Positions 11,000 through 19,486 of a stretch of 24,901 bases of DNA are shown here, one piece after another. A program made the position numbers and the translations under genes. The DNA is taken from assembly GCA_028293725.1 (NCBI GenBank), contig JAQGOE010000283.1, positions 1 through 24,901 on the forward strand. The letters are read 5' to 3'. Origin of the DNA: Gammaproteobacteria bacterium (GTDB taxonomy: Bacteria > Pseudomonadota > Gammaproteobacteria > Steroidobacterales > Steroidobacteraceae). How positions within the stretch are numbered: position 1 is the stretch's first letter; every line of letters starts with the position of its first letter. Under the pieces are notes generated by a model. The model was given only the letters and a program-made list of their open reading frames with translations. It was not told where the DNA came from and did no database searches.

Positions 11000-11084
11000 G
11001 GCAGGCGCAGGATGCGCATGCCGTTGTTACATTGCCTGGACTGCAGCGGATGAGAGTCCAGTACATGCACGGTAATGTCCGTGC
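11000..11084 (+). promoter_or_regulatory. rpsA leader: three-hairpin S1 autoregulation element
   Basis: The leader before rpsA can fold into three consecutive hairpins. H1 (11000-11022): GGCA/TGCC, one G-A mismatch, then GCGC/GCGC, with loop AGGAT. H2 (11036-11061): a perfect 7-base stem CTGGACT/AGTCCAG with a 12-base loop containing GGA. H3 (11067-11084): a perfect 6-base stem GCACGG/CCGTGC with loop TAATGT, ending just before the weak GAGTGAAGG ribosome binding region and the ATG at 11095. H1 and H2 are separated by a U-rich single-stranded stretch (11023-11035). Three hairpins with apical GGA and a poor Shine-Dalgarno are the known design of the E. coli and related rpsA translation start region, through which S1 represses its own synthesis. 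Stems were read by eye; folding energies were not computed. Confidence 0.72.
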
Positions 11085-11094
11085 GAGTGAAGGT

Positions 11095-12780
11095 ATGACA
11101 GAAAGTTTTGCAGAGCTCTTCGAGCAAAGTCTCGCCAACCAGCGTATTCGCCCGGGAATGATTCTCACCGGGTTGGTCGTCGACGTGACGGCCGATGTGG
11201 TCATTGTCAACGTCGGCCTGAAGTCCGAAGCGGTCATCCCCCTCGAGCAGTTCAAGAACGAACGCGGGGAGGTGGAAGTCAAGACCGGTGACAGCGTCGA
11301 GGTCGCTCTCGACTCCGTCGAGGATGGCACTGGTGAGACGCGTCTCTCGCGCGAAAAAGCCAAGCGCGCCCGCACCTGGACCCGCCTGGAAGAGGCCTTC
11401 AACAAGGCCGAGATCGTTGTTGGTGTCATCACCGGCCGCGTGAAGGGTGGATTTACCGTCGAGATCGAGAACGTCCGCGCATTCCTGCCGGGCTCGCTCG
11501 TCGATGTCCGTCCGGTGCGCGACACGTCCTATCTCGAGAACAAGCCGCTCGAGTTCAAGGTCATCAAGCTCGACCAGAAGCGCAATAACGTCGTGGTTTC
11601 GCGGCGTGCGGTCGTCGAGCAGGAGTTCTCCGCCGAGCGCAGCGCGCTCATGGAAAACCTGCAGGAAGGCGCGGTCGTGCGCGGCTCGGTCAAGAACCTC
11701 ACCGACTACGGTGCGTTCGTGGACCTGGGCGGCATCGACGGCCTGCTGCACATCACTGACATGGCCTGGAAGCGCGTAAAGCATCCGTCCGAGGTCGTGA
11801 AGGTCGGTGACGAGATCGATGTCCGCATTCTGAAGTTCGATCGCGAGCGTTCGCGCGTCAGCCTGGGCCTCAAGCAGCTGGGCGCGGATCCGTGGGAGAA
11901 CATTTCACGCCGTTATCCGCCGCACACCCGCGTGTTCGGCAAGGTCACCAACATCGCCGACTACGGCGCGTTCGTGGAGATCGAGGACGGCGTCGAAGGT
12001 TTAGTGCACGTCTCGGAAATGGACTGGACCAACAAGAACGTCAACCCCGCCAAGGTCGTGCACACGGGCCAGGAAGTCGAGGTCATGGTGCTCGACGTCG
12101 ACGAAGAGCGTCGCCGTATTTCCCTCGGCCTCAAGCAGTGCAATGCCAACCCGTGGAAGGAGTTCGCCGAGAACTACAACCGTGGCGACAAGGTGTCGGG
12201 CCAGATCAAGTCGATCACCGACTTCGGCATCTTCATCGGTCTGCCGGGCAACATCGACGGCCTGGTGCATCTCTCCGACATCTCCTGGGATATGCCGGGC
12301 GAGGAAGCGGTGCGCAACTACGCCAAGGGCAACCAGCTCGAGGCGATGGTGCTGTCCATCGATCCGGAGCGTGAGCGCATCTCCCTGGGTGTCAAGCAGC
12401 TGGCGAAGGATCCGTTCTCCGCCTACATCGCGGAAAACCCCAAGGGAACGATCGTCCGGGGCGTGGTGAAAGACGTGGACGCGCGCGGCGCCGTCATCGA
12501 CCTCGGCAACGGGATCGAAGGGCAGCTGCGGGCTTCCGAGCTCGGTCGCGACCGCGTCGAGGATGCGCGTTCGGTGCTCAAGCCCGGTGAGGAGATCGAG
12601 GCGAAGTTCACGGGTGTCGACCGCAAGTCGCGCACCATCTCGCTGTCGATCAAGGCCAAGGAAATTCACGAAGAAGCCGAAGCCGTACAGAGCTATCGCT
12701 CGGATTCGGGCTCCTCCTCAGGGGGCACGAGCTTGGGCGACCTTCTCAAAGAGCAGATCGGCTCGGGGGATCGTGGCTGA
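11095..12780 (+). CDS. rpsA: 30S ribosomal protein S1
   Basis: S1 binds and unwinds mRNA on the 30S subunit and is needed to start translation on most messages. The true start is ATG 11095 ([13 protein letters not shown], matching E. coli MTESFAQLFEESL); the open frame extends 63 bases upstream, but that part is the structured leader. The protein is 561 residues (E. coli 557) with six S1 OB-fold repeats. The first two are divergent ribosome-binding repeats. Repeats 3-6 show the typical G.V..I.DYGAFV.L..G.EGL.H.S pattern, e.g. [18 protein letters not shown] and [19 protein letters not shown]. The C-terminus is a Ser/Gly linker followed by [11 protein letters not shown], common in this lineage. 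Expected to be autoregulated through the leader hairpins. Confidence 0.98.
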   Translation: MTESFAELFEQSLANQRIRPGMILTGLVVDVTADVVIVNVGLKSEAVIPLEQFKNERGEVEVKTGDSVEVALDSVEDGTGETRLSREKAKRARTWTRLEEAFNKAEIVVGVITGRVKGGFTVEIENVRAFLPGSLVDVRPVRDTSYLENKPLEFKVIKLDQKRNNVVVSRRAVVEQEFSAERSALMENLQEGAVVRGSVKNLTDYGAFVDLGGIDGLLHITDMAWKRVKHPSEVVKVGDEIDVRILKFDRERSRVSLGLKQLGADPWENISRRYPPHTRVFGKVTNIADYGAFVEIEDGVEGLVHVSEMDWTNKNVNPAKVVHTGQEVEVMVLDVDEERRRISLGLKQCNANPWKEFAENYNRGDKVSGQIKSITDFGIFIGLPGNIDGLVHLSDISWDMPGEEAVRNYAKGNQLEAMVLSIDPERERISLGVKQLAKDPFSAYIAENPKGTIVRGVVKDVDARGAVIDLGNGIEGQLRASELGRDRVEDARSVLKPGEEIEAKFTGVDRKSRTISLSIKAKEIHEEAEAVQSYRSDSGSSSGGTSLGDLLKEQIGSGDRG

Positions 12781-12852
12781 CGCCTAGTAGGGGTCCAGTT
12801 GAGTTTCGATCACGGTCTTGTCTTCCGGCGCGCCAGTCGCGCCGCCATCCGG

Positions 12853-12880
12853 ACGAGGCCCGCCTTACGGCGGGCCTCGT
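12853..12880 (+). terminator. Perfect 12-bp hairpin between rpsA and ihfB (probable terminator/processing site)
   Basis: ACGAGGCCCGCC and GGCGGGCCTCGT form a perfect 12-base stem around a TTAC loop, 73 bases after the rpsA stop. A smaller perfect hairpin (GGCGCG/CGCGCC, 12827-12843) precedes it. Downstream reads AAATCATCCC, with no T-run, so it is not a textbook intrinsic terminator. It may be a weak terminator, an mRNA 3'-end stabiliser, or a pause site that separates rpsA and ihfB expression. Confidence 0.55.
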
Positions 12881-12914
12881 AAATCATCCCGCGCGCAGCG
12901 CGTGAAGAAACCTT

Positions 12915-13229
<315 letters not shown>

Positions 13230-13277
13230 TCGTTAACGGCTACCGCGCCGGGCCGGCGGACTGTTACATTCCGCCTC

Positions 13278-14399
13278 GTGTTCGAGCTGCCTCCACTTCT
13301 GCTCGCGCTGGCCTTTGTGGCCATCGGTGCTGCCGCCTGGTTTCTGGGGCGACGCATGGGTGCCGCGCGCACGGTGCGCCTGCCACGTGATTACTACGTG
13401 GGCCTCGACCATCTCATCAACGATCGCTTCGACCACGCCGCTGAGATATTTGCGCGCATGGCCGAGGCCGATGACGACGCCGCCGAAATCCAGTTCGCGC
13501 TCGGGAGCCTCTTCCGGCGCCGAGGTGAGGTCGACCGGGCCATTGCAGTTCACTCACGCCTTCGCGACCAGGGCAACGCGGCTTTGCGCGACAAAGCAGC
13601 GTTCGCGCTGGCCCTCGATTACCTGAGCGCGGGTCTCATGGACCGGGCCGAGCGGCTGCTGGAGGAGCTGGCGGCCTCGCGCGAATATCGCAAAATCGCG
13701 CTCGATCACCTGGTCCGTATCTACGAATCGCAGGGCGACTGGGCCAATGCTCTGAAGGTATTTCACGAGTTGCCGCCGGCCGTACAACTCGAGCGGTGCC
13801 GGGTTGCCGCTCACTACCTTTGTGAGCTCGCCGAACAGGCGTTGGTGCAGGGTGATACGGAACGGGCTCGCACGCTGCTGCGGCAGGCTCTGACTCATCA
13901 CGCCGATTTGCCCCGCGCCGACATTCTCACCGCGCGTATCACCGAGCGCGCGGGCGACCCCGCTGGGGCCCTGTTGCTGTATTTGAAGGCTTTGGAGGTC
14001 TCTCCCGACCTGGCCCTCGAGATTATTCCGCGAGTGCTGGCCCTGGCGAAGGAAGTGGGCCAGACCGACATGCTGGGCGAGTTGGCGCAGCGGTTACAGC
14101 GAACCGGGCGAGTGAGCGCGCGGCAACTCGTATGGCTTCTGGCGACGGCCCTGCCTCCGCAGGATGTGCGCCGCCTGCCGGGAATCACCGGCGAGTTGGG
14201 GGCCGACATGGAAACCGCCGCGGACGCTGCATCCCTGGGCACTTTACTCACCCGGATGGGCGATTCCGGCGGCCGTTACCAGTGCGATGATTGCGGTTTA
14301 CATAGCGTCGGGTGGTATTGGCGCTGTCCCAAGTGTCGCTCCTGGGACAGCATGCATCCTGCGGTGTTTAAATGGGCGGAACGGGCGGGAGTGTCATAA
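13278..14399 (+). CDS. lapB: Lipopolysaccharide assembly protein LapB (YciM)
   Basis: LapB is an inner-membrane-anchored TPR protein that coordinates LPS synthesis and presents LpxC to FtsH for degradation. The 373-residue sequence has an N-terminal membrane helix (about residues 5-24), then DYYVGLDHLINDRFDHAAEIF, which begins a series of TPR units typical of the family. It ends in a rubredoxin-like metal site with cysteines 336, 339, 350 and 353 (YQCDDCG..WRCPKC). The start is GTG at 13278, 48 bases after ihfB, with no obvious Shine-Dalgarno. The small partner gene lapA, usually between ihfB and lapB, is absent, and pyrF does not follow; galU does. Confidence 0.95.
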   Translation: MFELPPLLLALAFVAIGAAAWFLGRRMGAARTVRLPRDYYVGLDHLINDRFDHAAEIFARMAEADDDAAEIQFALGSLFRRRGEVDRAIAVHSRLRDQGNAALRDKAAFALALDYLSAGLMDRAERLLEELAASREYRKIALDHLVRIYESQGDWANALKVFHELPPAVQLERCRVAAHYLCELAEQALVQGDTERARTLLRQALTHHADLPRADILTARITERAGDPAGALLLYLKALEVSPDLALEIIPRVLALAKEVGQTDMLGELAQRLQRTGRVSARQLVWLLATALPPQDVRRLPGITGELGADMETAADAASLGTLLTRMGDSGGRYQCDDCGLHSVGWYWRCPKCRSWDSMHPAVFKWAERAGVS

Positions 14400-14411
14400 A
14401 GCGGATAACCG

Positions 14412-14427
14412 TGGCATGTACCTTGCT
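14412..14427 (+). promoter_or_regulatory. Putative sigma-54 (-24/-12) promoter of galU
   Basis: TGGCATGTACCTTGCT fits the RpoN consensus TGGCAYR-N4-TTGCW at every fixed position, with GG at -24 and GC at -12 correctly 12 bases apart. The predicted start is near 14438, giving a ~47-base leader before the galU ATG at 14485 (which has a good GGAGAAG site at 14474-14480). No obvious enhancer repeat is seen upstream, but it would lie inside lapB. No competing sigma-70 promoter with proper spacing is evident in the 85-base gap. Confidence 0.6.
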
Positions 14428-14484
14428 TGATTTCTGGTTGTTAAACTTGGCGGTCCATTCAACCGCCGCTGCTGGAGAAGATTG

Positions 14485-15525
14485 ATGAGGACGGCCCCGA
14501 AATCGGTCATTCGCACCGCCGTATTCCCCGTTGCGGGGCGTGGTACGCGCTTTCTACCGGCCACCAAGGCCAGTCCGAAGGAAATGCTCCCCGTCGTCGA
14601 CAAGCCCCTCATCCAATATGCGGTGGAGGAGGCTCTGGCCGCGGGTGCGACCCGGCTCGTCTTCATTACCGGCGCGGCGAAACGGGCCATCGAGGACCAT
14701 TTCGATTCCGACCAGGAGCTCGAGCACATGCTGGAGGCGCAGGGGAAAAGCGACCTCCTGAACCAGCTTCGCAGCGTGCTTCCTTCGTACGCCTCATGTA
14801 TTTACATTCGCCAGCCGGCGCCGTTAGGCCTGGGTCACGCTGTGTTGTGCGCACAACCCGCCGTGGGCGCGGAGCCTTTCTTCGTACATCTCGCGGATGA
14901 CCTCATCCGCAGCGATGTGGCTTGTTTGCAGCAGATGGCGGAAGTCTACGAATCGAAGCGTGCCAGCGTGTTGGGCGTGCAACTGGTGCCGCACCAGGAC
15001 ACGGAAAAGTACGGCATCGTCGCCGTGGAGGCCGATAAATCCCCCACCAGCCGCGTGCGAAGCATCATTGAAAAGCCGAAGCCCTCTGTCGCGCCTTCCA
15101 ACCTCGCGGTCGTCGGTCGCTATGTGCTGGCGCCGGCCATTTTCGCTCATCTCGAGAAGATCGGCCGGGGCGCGGGTGGCGAGATTCAGCTCACCGACGG
15201 CATCGCGGCCCTCATGGGTGAAGAGGCGGTGTACGCGCATCGCTTCACGGGCAAGCGGTACGACTGCGGCAGCAAGTTGGGTTACCTGCAGGCGACCGTG
15301 GAATACGCGCTCGCGCACCCGCAGTTAGGCAAAGAATTCCGCAAGTATCTCCAACACATCAACCTCGACACCGTGGCGTCGAAGAACGACCGCGAGGTCA
15401 AGGAGCGGGCCCACCCGGCAGGATCGGGGGTTCGCAACAAGGTGAATGGGGAACACAACGGCAGCGGATCGGGGAAGCGCGCTAACGCGCGGACGTCTCG
15501 TCGATCGACGGCAACCACACGCTGA
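14485..15525 (+). CDS. galU: UTP-glucose-1-phosphate uridylyltransferase
   Basis: Makes UDP-glucose from UTP and glucose-1-phosphate, the precursor for LPS core and exopolysaccharide. The sequence shows the nucleotidyltransferase loop [32 protein letters not shown] split as usual, [33 protein letters not shown] and IIEKPKP. It then has [13 protein letters not shown] and [21 protein letters not shown], all typical of bacterial GalU. The start is ATG 14485 (a TTG three bases earlier is also open). At 346 residues it exceeds the usual ~300. The last ~40 residues are a basic, Ser/Gly/Asn/Arg-rich low-complexity tail. This tail overlaps the 3' end of the convergent sensor-kinase gene by 44 bases. 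Confidence 0.97.
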   Translation: MRTAPKSVIRTAVFPVAGRGTRFLPATKASPKEMLPVVDKPLIQYAVEEALAAGATRLVFITGAAKRAIEDHFDSDQELEHMLEAQGKSDLLNQLRSVLPSYASCIYIRQPAPLGLGHAVLCAQPAVGAEPFFVHLADDLIRSDVACLQQMAEVYESKRASVLGVQLVPHQDTEKYGIVAVEADKSPTSRVRSIIEKPKPSVAPSNLAVVGRYVLAPAIFAHLEKIGRGAGGEIQLTDGIAALMGEEAVYAHRFTGKRYDCGSKLGYLQATVEYALAHPQLGKEFRKYLQHINLDTVASKNDREVKERAHPAGSGVRNKVNGEHNGSGSGKRANARTSRRSTATTR

Positions 15526-16837
15526 CCAGCGCACCTCCGCCGGGGCGGTTGGCAATACTCAACCGCCCCCCGTGGGCCTCCACGATCTCACGACACAGTG
15601 TGAGCCCGAGGCCGGTTCCCGTGGGCTTGGTCGAATAGAACGGTAACAGCGCGTCGCGCAGAACATTGTCGGTGAGGCCGCTGCCGCGGTCCGCGACTTC
15701 GATAGTGAAACCGTTACCTGGCCCGGCTTCGTGTGATTCGCGCACACAGACCGCGATCTCATCCGCGGGGGAGCCTGACTCCGCGGCATTCTTCAGCAGA
15801 TTGATCATCACCTGCTCGAGTTGGCTGGGGTCGAAACTGGCCTGAGTCGCTGGGAGCGGTCCCTTGATCTCAAAGCGCGTGGTTCCCTCGAGGCGTCCGA
15901 GAAAATCCCCCCAGCTGACGGGTGCGTGCCTGGGCCGCGGCAGTTTGGCGAAGCGGGCATAGCCGTCGATGAAGGAAGTCAGGTGGGCGGTTCGCTCGCC
16001 GATCGTCGTGAAGACCCGCTCCAGTTGCGCGGGGTCGGGCGCGTGCTCGGGCATTCCGCGAGTCAGCAGTCGCCCCGAGTGCACCAGCGACGAAATCGGT
16101 GCAAGGGAGTTGTTGAGCTCGTGCGCGATGACGCGAATGACTTTCTTCCAGACCGCAACTTCCTGGGCCGCCAACTCGCGGGTCAGCTGTTTGAGCAGCA
16201 CGAGGCGATGCGGCTGAGCGTTGAGCAGGAAGCCCCGTTGAGAGAGGTGGTAGACCTGGGGCTCTCCGGCGACTTCCATGGTGAATAGTGTATCCCCGGC
16301 GGCAGTCATTGCCTCGCGCAGCGGTGCGGGGGACTCCGCGACGAGGGCCGGGAAGTCCAGTCCCTCGAGCTTGCGCCCGCCGAGGAAAAGCTGTCGTGCG
16401 GCGACGTTGCTGTAGACGATACGTCCCGAGGTGTTGGTGAGCACCATGACCAACGGTGTAGTCTGGATTACCGTGTCGAGCAGCAGTTCGCGCTGGTAGA
16501 GATCGAGACGCTCGCGCCTCAACAAGTCCCCGAGGGAGTTGTAAGCTGAGACGAGCTCGCGGAGTTCGCCGTTCGGGACCGGAGTGATACTGATACTGAA
16601 ATCGTGATCGCGCAGGCTGAGAACACCGTCGCGTACGGCGCGCACGACCTTTGACCAGGAATTTGTCGCTAGCTGTGCGCACCACCATGATGCAGGTAGT
16701 GCGATGAGCAGGGCTGTCAGGGCGGCGAGCCACTCGGAGCCAAGCCACTTTGCGCCGAGAACGGTGATGCAGGCTGCAAGCGTGGCGGCCAGCATCGCTA
16801 CACCGACAACGCGCACCACCAAGGGTGCGCGCATCAT
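15482..16837 (-). CDS. NtrY-like sensor histidine kinase
   Basis: A 451-residue membrane histidine kinase, partner of the response regulator encoded just upstream (ATGA overlap). Two membrane helices lie near residues 8-28 and 37-57, separated by only a short loop, so there is almost no periplasmic sensor and the stimulus is probably sensed in the membrane or cytoplasm. A HAMP-like linker and a PAS-like domain (about 118-215) follow. Then come the H-box [16 protein letters not shown] with phospho-acceptor His239, the N-box [13 protein letters not shown] (342-354), the G1-box VADRGSGL and the F/G2 boxes [13 protein letters not shown]. The [10 protein letters not shown] form is the NtrB/NtrY class that works with NtrC-type regulators. 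It is last gene of the six-gene export operon. Confidence 0.93.
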   Translation of the reverse strand: MMRAPLVVRVVGVAMLAATLAACITVLGAKWLGSEWLAALTALLIALPASWWCAQLATNSWSKVVRAVRDGVLSLRDHDFSISITPVPNGELRELVSAYNSLGDLLRRERLDLYQRELLLDTVIQTTPLVMVLTNTSGRIVYSNVAARQLFLGGRKLEGLDFPALVAESPAPLREAMTAAGDTLFTMEVAGEPQVYHLSQRGFLLNAQPHRLVLLKQLTRELAAQEVAVWKKVIRVIAHELNNSLAPISSLVHSGRLLTRGMPEHAPDPAQLERVFTTIGERTAHLTSFIDGYARFAKLPRPRHAPVSWGDFLGRLEGTTRFEIKGPLPATQASFDPSQLEQVMINLLKNAAESGSPADEIAVCVRESHEAGPGNGFTIEVADRGSGLTDNVLRDALLPFYSTKPTGTGLGLTLCREIVEAHGGRLSIANRPGGGALVSVWLPSIDETSAR

Positions 16838-18240
16838 GACATCTGCGACGGCGGCGGAGTGGGCCGGCCGATATCGGTTTTCAGGCCTAGTTTCTCCATT
16901 CGACGATATAGCGCCTGGCGCGACAATCCCAGCTCGCGAGCGGCCTGCGCGACGACTCCCTGCGCTCGTGCGAGCGCCTGCTCGATGACAGTACGGTCGA
17001 GCGTCGGCTCGTCCGTTGCGGGTTGGGTGTCAGTGGGCAAGTTCAAGGCCGCCGCAACGATCGCGGGCTCACGCGACAATAGACAGGCACGACGCATGAC
17101 GTTCTGCAGTTCCCGCACATTTCCGGGCCAGGAATACCGTATCAGTGCGCGCTCAGCGTCGGCAGCCAACACAAAATTCGCCTGCAGGAAGTGCTTCGCC
17201 AACGCGAGAATATCGTCGCGGCGATCCGCCAACGCCGGTATCTCGAGCTCGATGACATTGAGGCGATAGAAGAGATCCTCACGAAAACGGCCCTCGCGGA
17301 TCGCCTGTCTGAGGTTGGCGTTGGTCGCGGCGACGACGCGGACCCGGGTCCGGCGGGTTGTGTTGGACCCTAATCGCTCGAATTCACCGGTCTGCAGGAC
17401 GCGCAGCAGCTTCGCCTGCCCGCTGCCCGAGAGGTTGCCCAGTTCATCGAGAAACAGTGTGCCGCCGTCGGCCGCTTCGAAACGTCCTACGCGCGCGCGA
17501 GCTCCGGTAAATGCGCCGGCCTCCGTGCCGAATAGCTCGGCCTCGATGAGGTCATTGGGGAGCGCCCCCAGATTGACCTTCAAATACGGTTTGCCGCGCA
17601 CAGTTGAGTTGGCCTGCACGATGTCTGCCAGTACTTCTTTGCCGGCGCCATTCGGGCCGGTGATGAGCACCGGAACGTCAGCGTGTGCGACCTGCGTGGC
17701 CATGGCGACGAGCGTAAGCATCGCCTGGCTCTCGAAAACGATGGAGCAGAGATCGAAGCGTTCCGCCAGCGCGTCTCGGGCCTCGCGCCGTTCGGCGCGG
17801 ATGTCCTGCGCTTCTGCGCGGGCGCTGCGCAGATCAAGGAGGTTGCGAACCGTGGTCAGCAGCCGGTCGTCGTCCCACGGTTTGGCGACGTAGTCGGCGG
17901 CTCCGGCTTTGACTAGTTCCACCGCCGTTTCCAGGTGAGTCCATGCGGTGAGCAGGATGATCGGCATGTCGGGAAAGCGCCGCCGGATCTCGCGGAAGAG
18001 GGCGATCCCTTCCTCGCCGCCCGTGGCCTCACGGCGGAAATTCATGTCCTGGATCACGACATCGACCGGGCCGGCCTGCAGTACCCCCAGACCTTCGGCG
18101 GGCGTGGCCGCCCCGACAACTCGGGCGCCATGCAATGACAACAGCACGTCGAAAGCCGTGCGAACGGCCTCGTTGTCGTCGACGACCAGAGCGGTCCGGC
18201 CCGCCAGGCTCGCTCGCAGAAGGCTGCTGTCAGGGGTCAT
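16834..18240 (-). CDS. NtrC-family sigma-54-dependent response regulator
   Basis: A 468-residue transcription activator. The receiver domain (about 15-135) has Asp21/Asp22, phospho-acceptor Asp65 in IQDMNF, Thr98 and Lys120. The AAA+ domain has Walker A GPNGAGKE (195-202), the sigma-54 contact loop GAFTGA (242-247) intact, Walker B TLFLDEL (261-267) and the WPGNVRELQN motif. A Fis-type helix-turn-helix closes the protein (AARELGLSRQALYRRMEKLGLK, in two parts). Phosphorylation by the neighbouring kinase should drive assembly and ATP hydrolysis to open a sigma-54 promoter. The operon's own promoter (22935-22952) with repeats at 23028-23074 is the obvious target. It starts 12 bases after the second permease gene. 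Confidence 0.96.
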   Translation of the reverse strand: MTPDSSLLRASLAGRTALVVDDNEAVRTAFDVLLSLHGARVVGAATPAEGLGVLQAGPVDVVIQDMNFRREATGGEEGIALFREIRRRFPDMPIILLTAWTHLETAVELVKAGAADYVAKPWDDDRLLTTVRNLLDLRSARAEAQDIRAERREARDALAERFDLCSIVFESQAMLTLVAMATQVAHADVPVLITGPNGAGKEVLADIVQANSTVRGKPYLKVNLGALPNDLIEAELFGTEAGAFTGARARVGRFEAADGGTLFLDELGNLSGSGQAKLLRVLQTGEFERLGSNTTRRTRVRVVAATNANLRQAIREGRFREDLFYRLNVIELEIPALADRRDDILALAKHFLQANFVLAADAERALIRYSWPGNVRELQNVMRRACLLSREPAIVAAALNLPTDTQPATDEPTLDRTVIEQALARAQGVVAQAARELGLSRQALYRRMEKLGLKTDIGRPTPPPSQMS

Positions 18241-18252
18241 TGCGACATGTTA

Positions 18253-19473
18253 TCAGGCCGTACGTGTGGCGACAGAGGGCGATACCATCGACGCGCGACG
18301 CGCGGGCTGCCATGCCGCAAGTTGGCCTATGAGCCATAGCACGAGCACGCCTCCAACGAGGTAGTACAGGTCGAGCCGTGGCAGCTGGTATTGCCGGGAC
18401 AGTCCGTAGCCCACCGCGAGCGCCAGAACGCAGCCCACGACAACGCCCGCACTGGTGACGAGCCCATTCTCCACGAGGAAGTGCCGGATAATGTCACGTT
18501 TGCGAGCTCCGACCGCGCGCCGGGTCCCGATCTGTTTGGTGCGCGTGCTGACGTTGAATGTCGCGAGTCCGAAGATACCGAGCGCGGCAATGGCCAGCAG
18601 CAACACGGTGACAATGACCAGGCAGATGGCCGTGATCCGTTCCGTGAGAAAGACTTCTTTCTTGTAGAGCTCCACCGACCGCACCGACTTGATGACCCGG
18701 TCGGGATTGGATGTGGCGAGATGCTCCGCCGCGATTCGCATAATCTCGTCCCGCCGGCCGGGTTGAGTCCGCACGAGATAGTGGAAGCCGAAAATGAGGG
18801 GTTGCTGGGGCACCACGAACAATAAGCGGCGGAACGGCACGTTCATGAAAGGGCCGGCCATGTCGGGCATCACACCTATGATGGTGCTCGGTCTGCCGAA
18901 GGGGTCGTAGATTACCTTGCCGACCGCGCTTGCGTTTCCGGCGAAGAGCCGCGCCAGGGATTCCGTCACAATGACCTGCGGTATAGGGCGCGATTGGTTG
19001 TCCGTCGTCATGGGAGTCAGGATCTCGTCTTTGCGGAAATTGCGCCCGGCAATGAGATGCGTGCCGAGTGTTTGCAGCCCATGCTCGTCCATCTCGTACA
19101 TCATCGCGAACTGAGCGTCCGAATTCTTCCGATCAGGCGACTTATACAACGGTCCGCTGGAACCGCTGCCGCTCAAGGGGATCGCGTTAGTCGGTGCCGC
19201 GGCGATGACGCCATTCAGGCCGCGCAGGTAGTCGAGGTCGTCACGCACGGACGAGGCGTAGTCGTACCGGCTCGTGAAGCCGGTAGAGTCGATGGCAAAC
19301 ATATTTGCATCGTCGATGCCCGTCGGACGGTTGATGCTGTCTACTCGCTGTTTCACGATGTAGGTTGCGTTCACGAGGATAGCCAGGGCTAGCGCGATCT
19401 GCAGCGACACGAGTAGTGCGCCCGTACGATTACGCAGCAGCGACGACAGGATGGGGCGTATGTTGAGACTCAT
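18253..19473 (-). CDS. MacB/FtsX-type ABC transporter permease (second subunit)
   Basis: A 406-residue inner-membrane permease of the MacB/FtsX type: one membrane helix near residues 18-40, a periplasmic MacB core domain (about 41-280), then three helices (about 282-308, 338-360, 372-395). The loop TRTKQIGTRRAVGARKRDIIRHFLVENGLV is the coupling-helix region that contacts the ATPase, seen in this family. Such permeases do not form a channel through the membrane like classic exporters; they move periplasmic substrates by mechanotransmission through the adaptor and an outer-membrane duct. The start has a good AAGGGAG site. It lies 13 bases after the first permease gene; the two presumably form a heterodimer. 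Confidence 0.92.
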   Translation of the reverse strand: MSLNIRPILSSLLRNRTGALLVSLQIALALAILVNATYIVKQRVDSINRPTGIDDANMFAIDSTGFTSRYDYASSVRDDLDYLRGLNGVIAAAPTNAIPLSGSGSSGPLYKSPDRKNSDAQFAMMYEMDEHGLQTLGTHLIAGRNFRKDEILTPMTTDNQSRPIPQVIVTESLARLFAGNASAVGKVIYDPFGRPSTIIGVMPDMAGPFMNVPFRRLLFVVPQQPLIFGFHYLVRTQPGRRDEIMRIAAEHLATSNPDRVIKSVRSVELYKKEVFLTERITAICLVIVTVLLLAIAALGIFGLATFNVSTRTKQIGTRRAVGARKRDIIRHFLVENGLVTSAGVVVGCVLALAVGYGLSRQYQLPRLDLYYLVGGVLVLWLIGQLAAWQPARRASMVSPSVATRTA

Positions 19474-19486
19474 TTTTGCGCTCCCT

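Noticed and set aside
11032..11094. Upstream in-frame extension of rpsA by 21 codons
   Set aside because: The family start [10 protein letters not shown] is at 11095 and the upstream part forms the leader hairpins.
10816..11784. Minus-strand open frame across cmk, the rpsA leader and rpsA
   Set aside because: Antisense shadow; spans the structured rpsA leader and has no domain signature.
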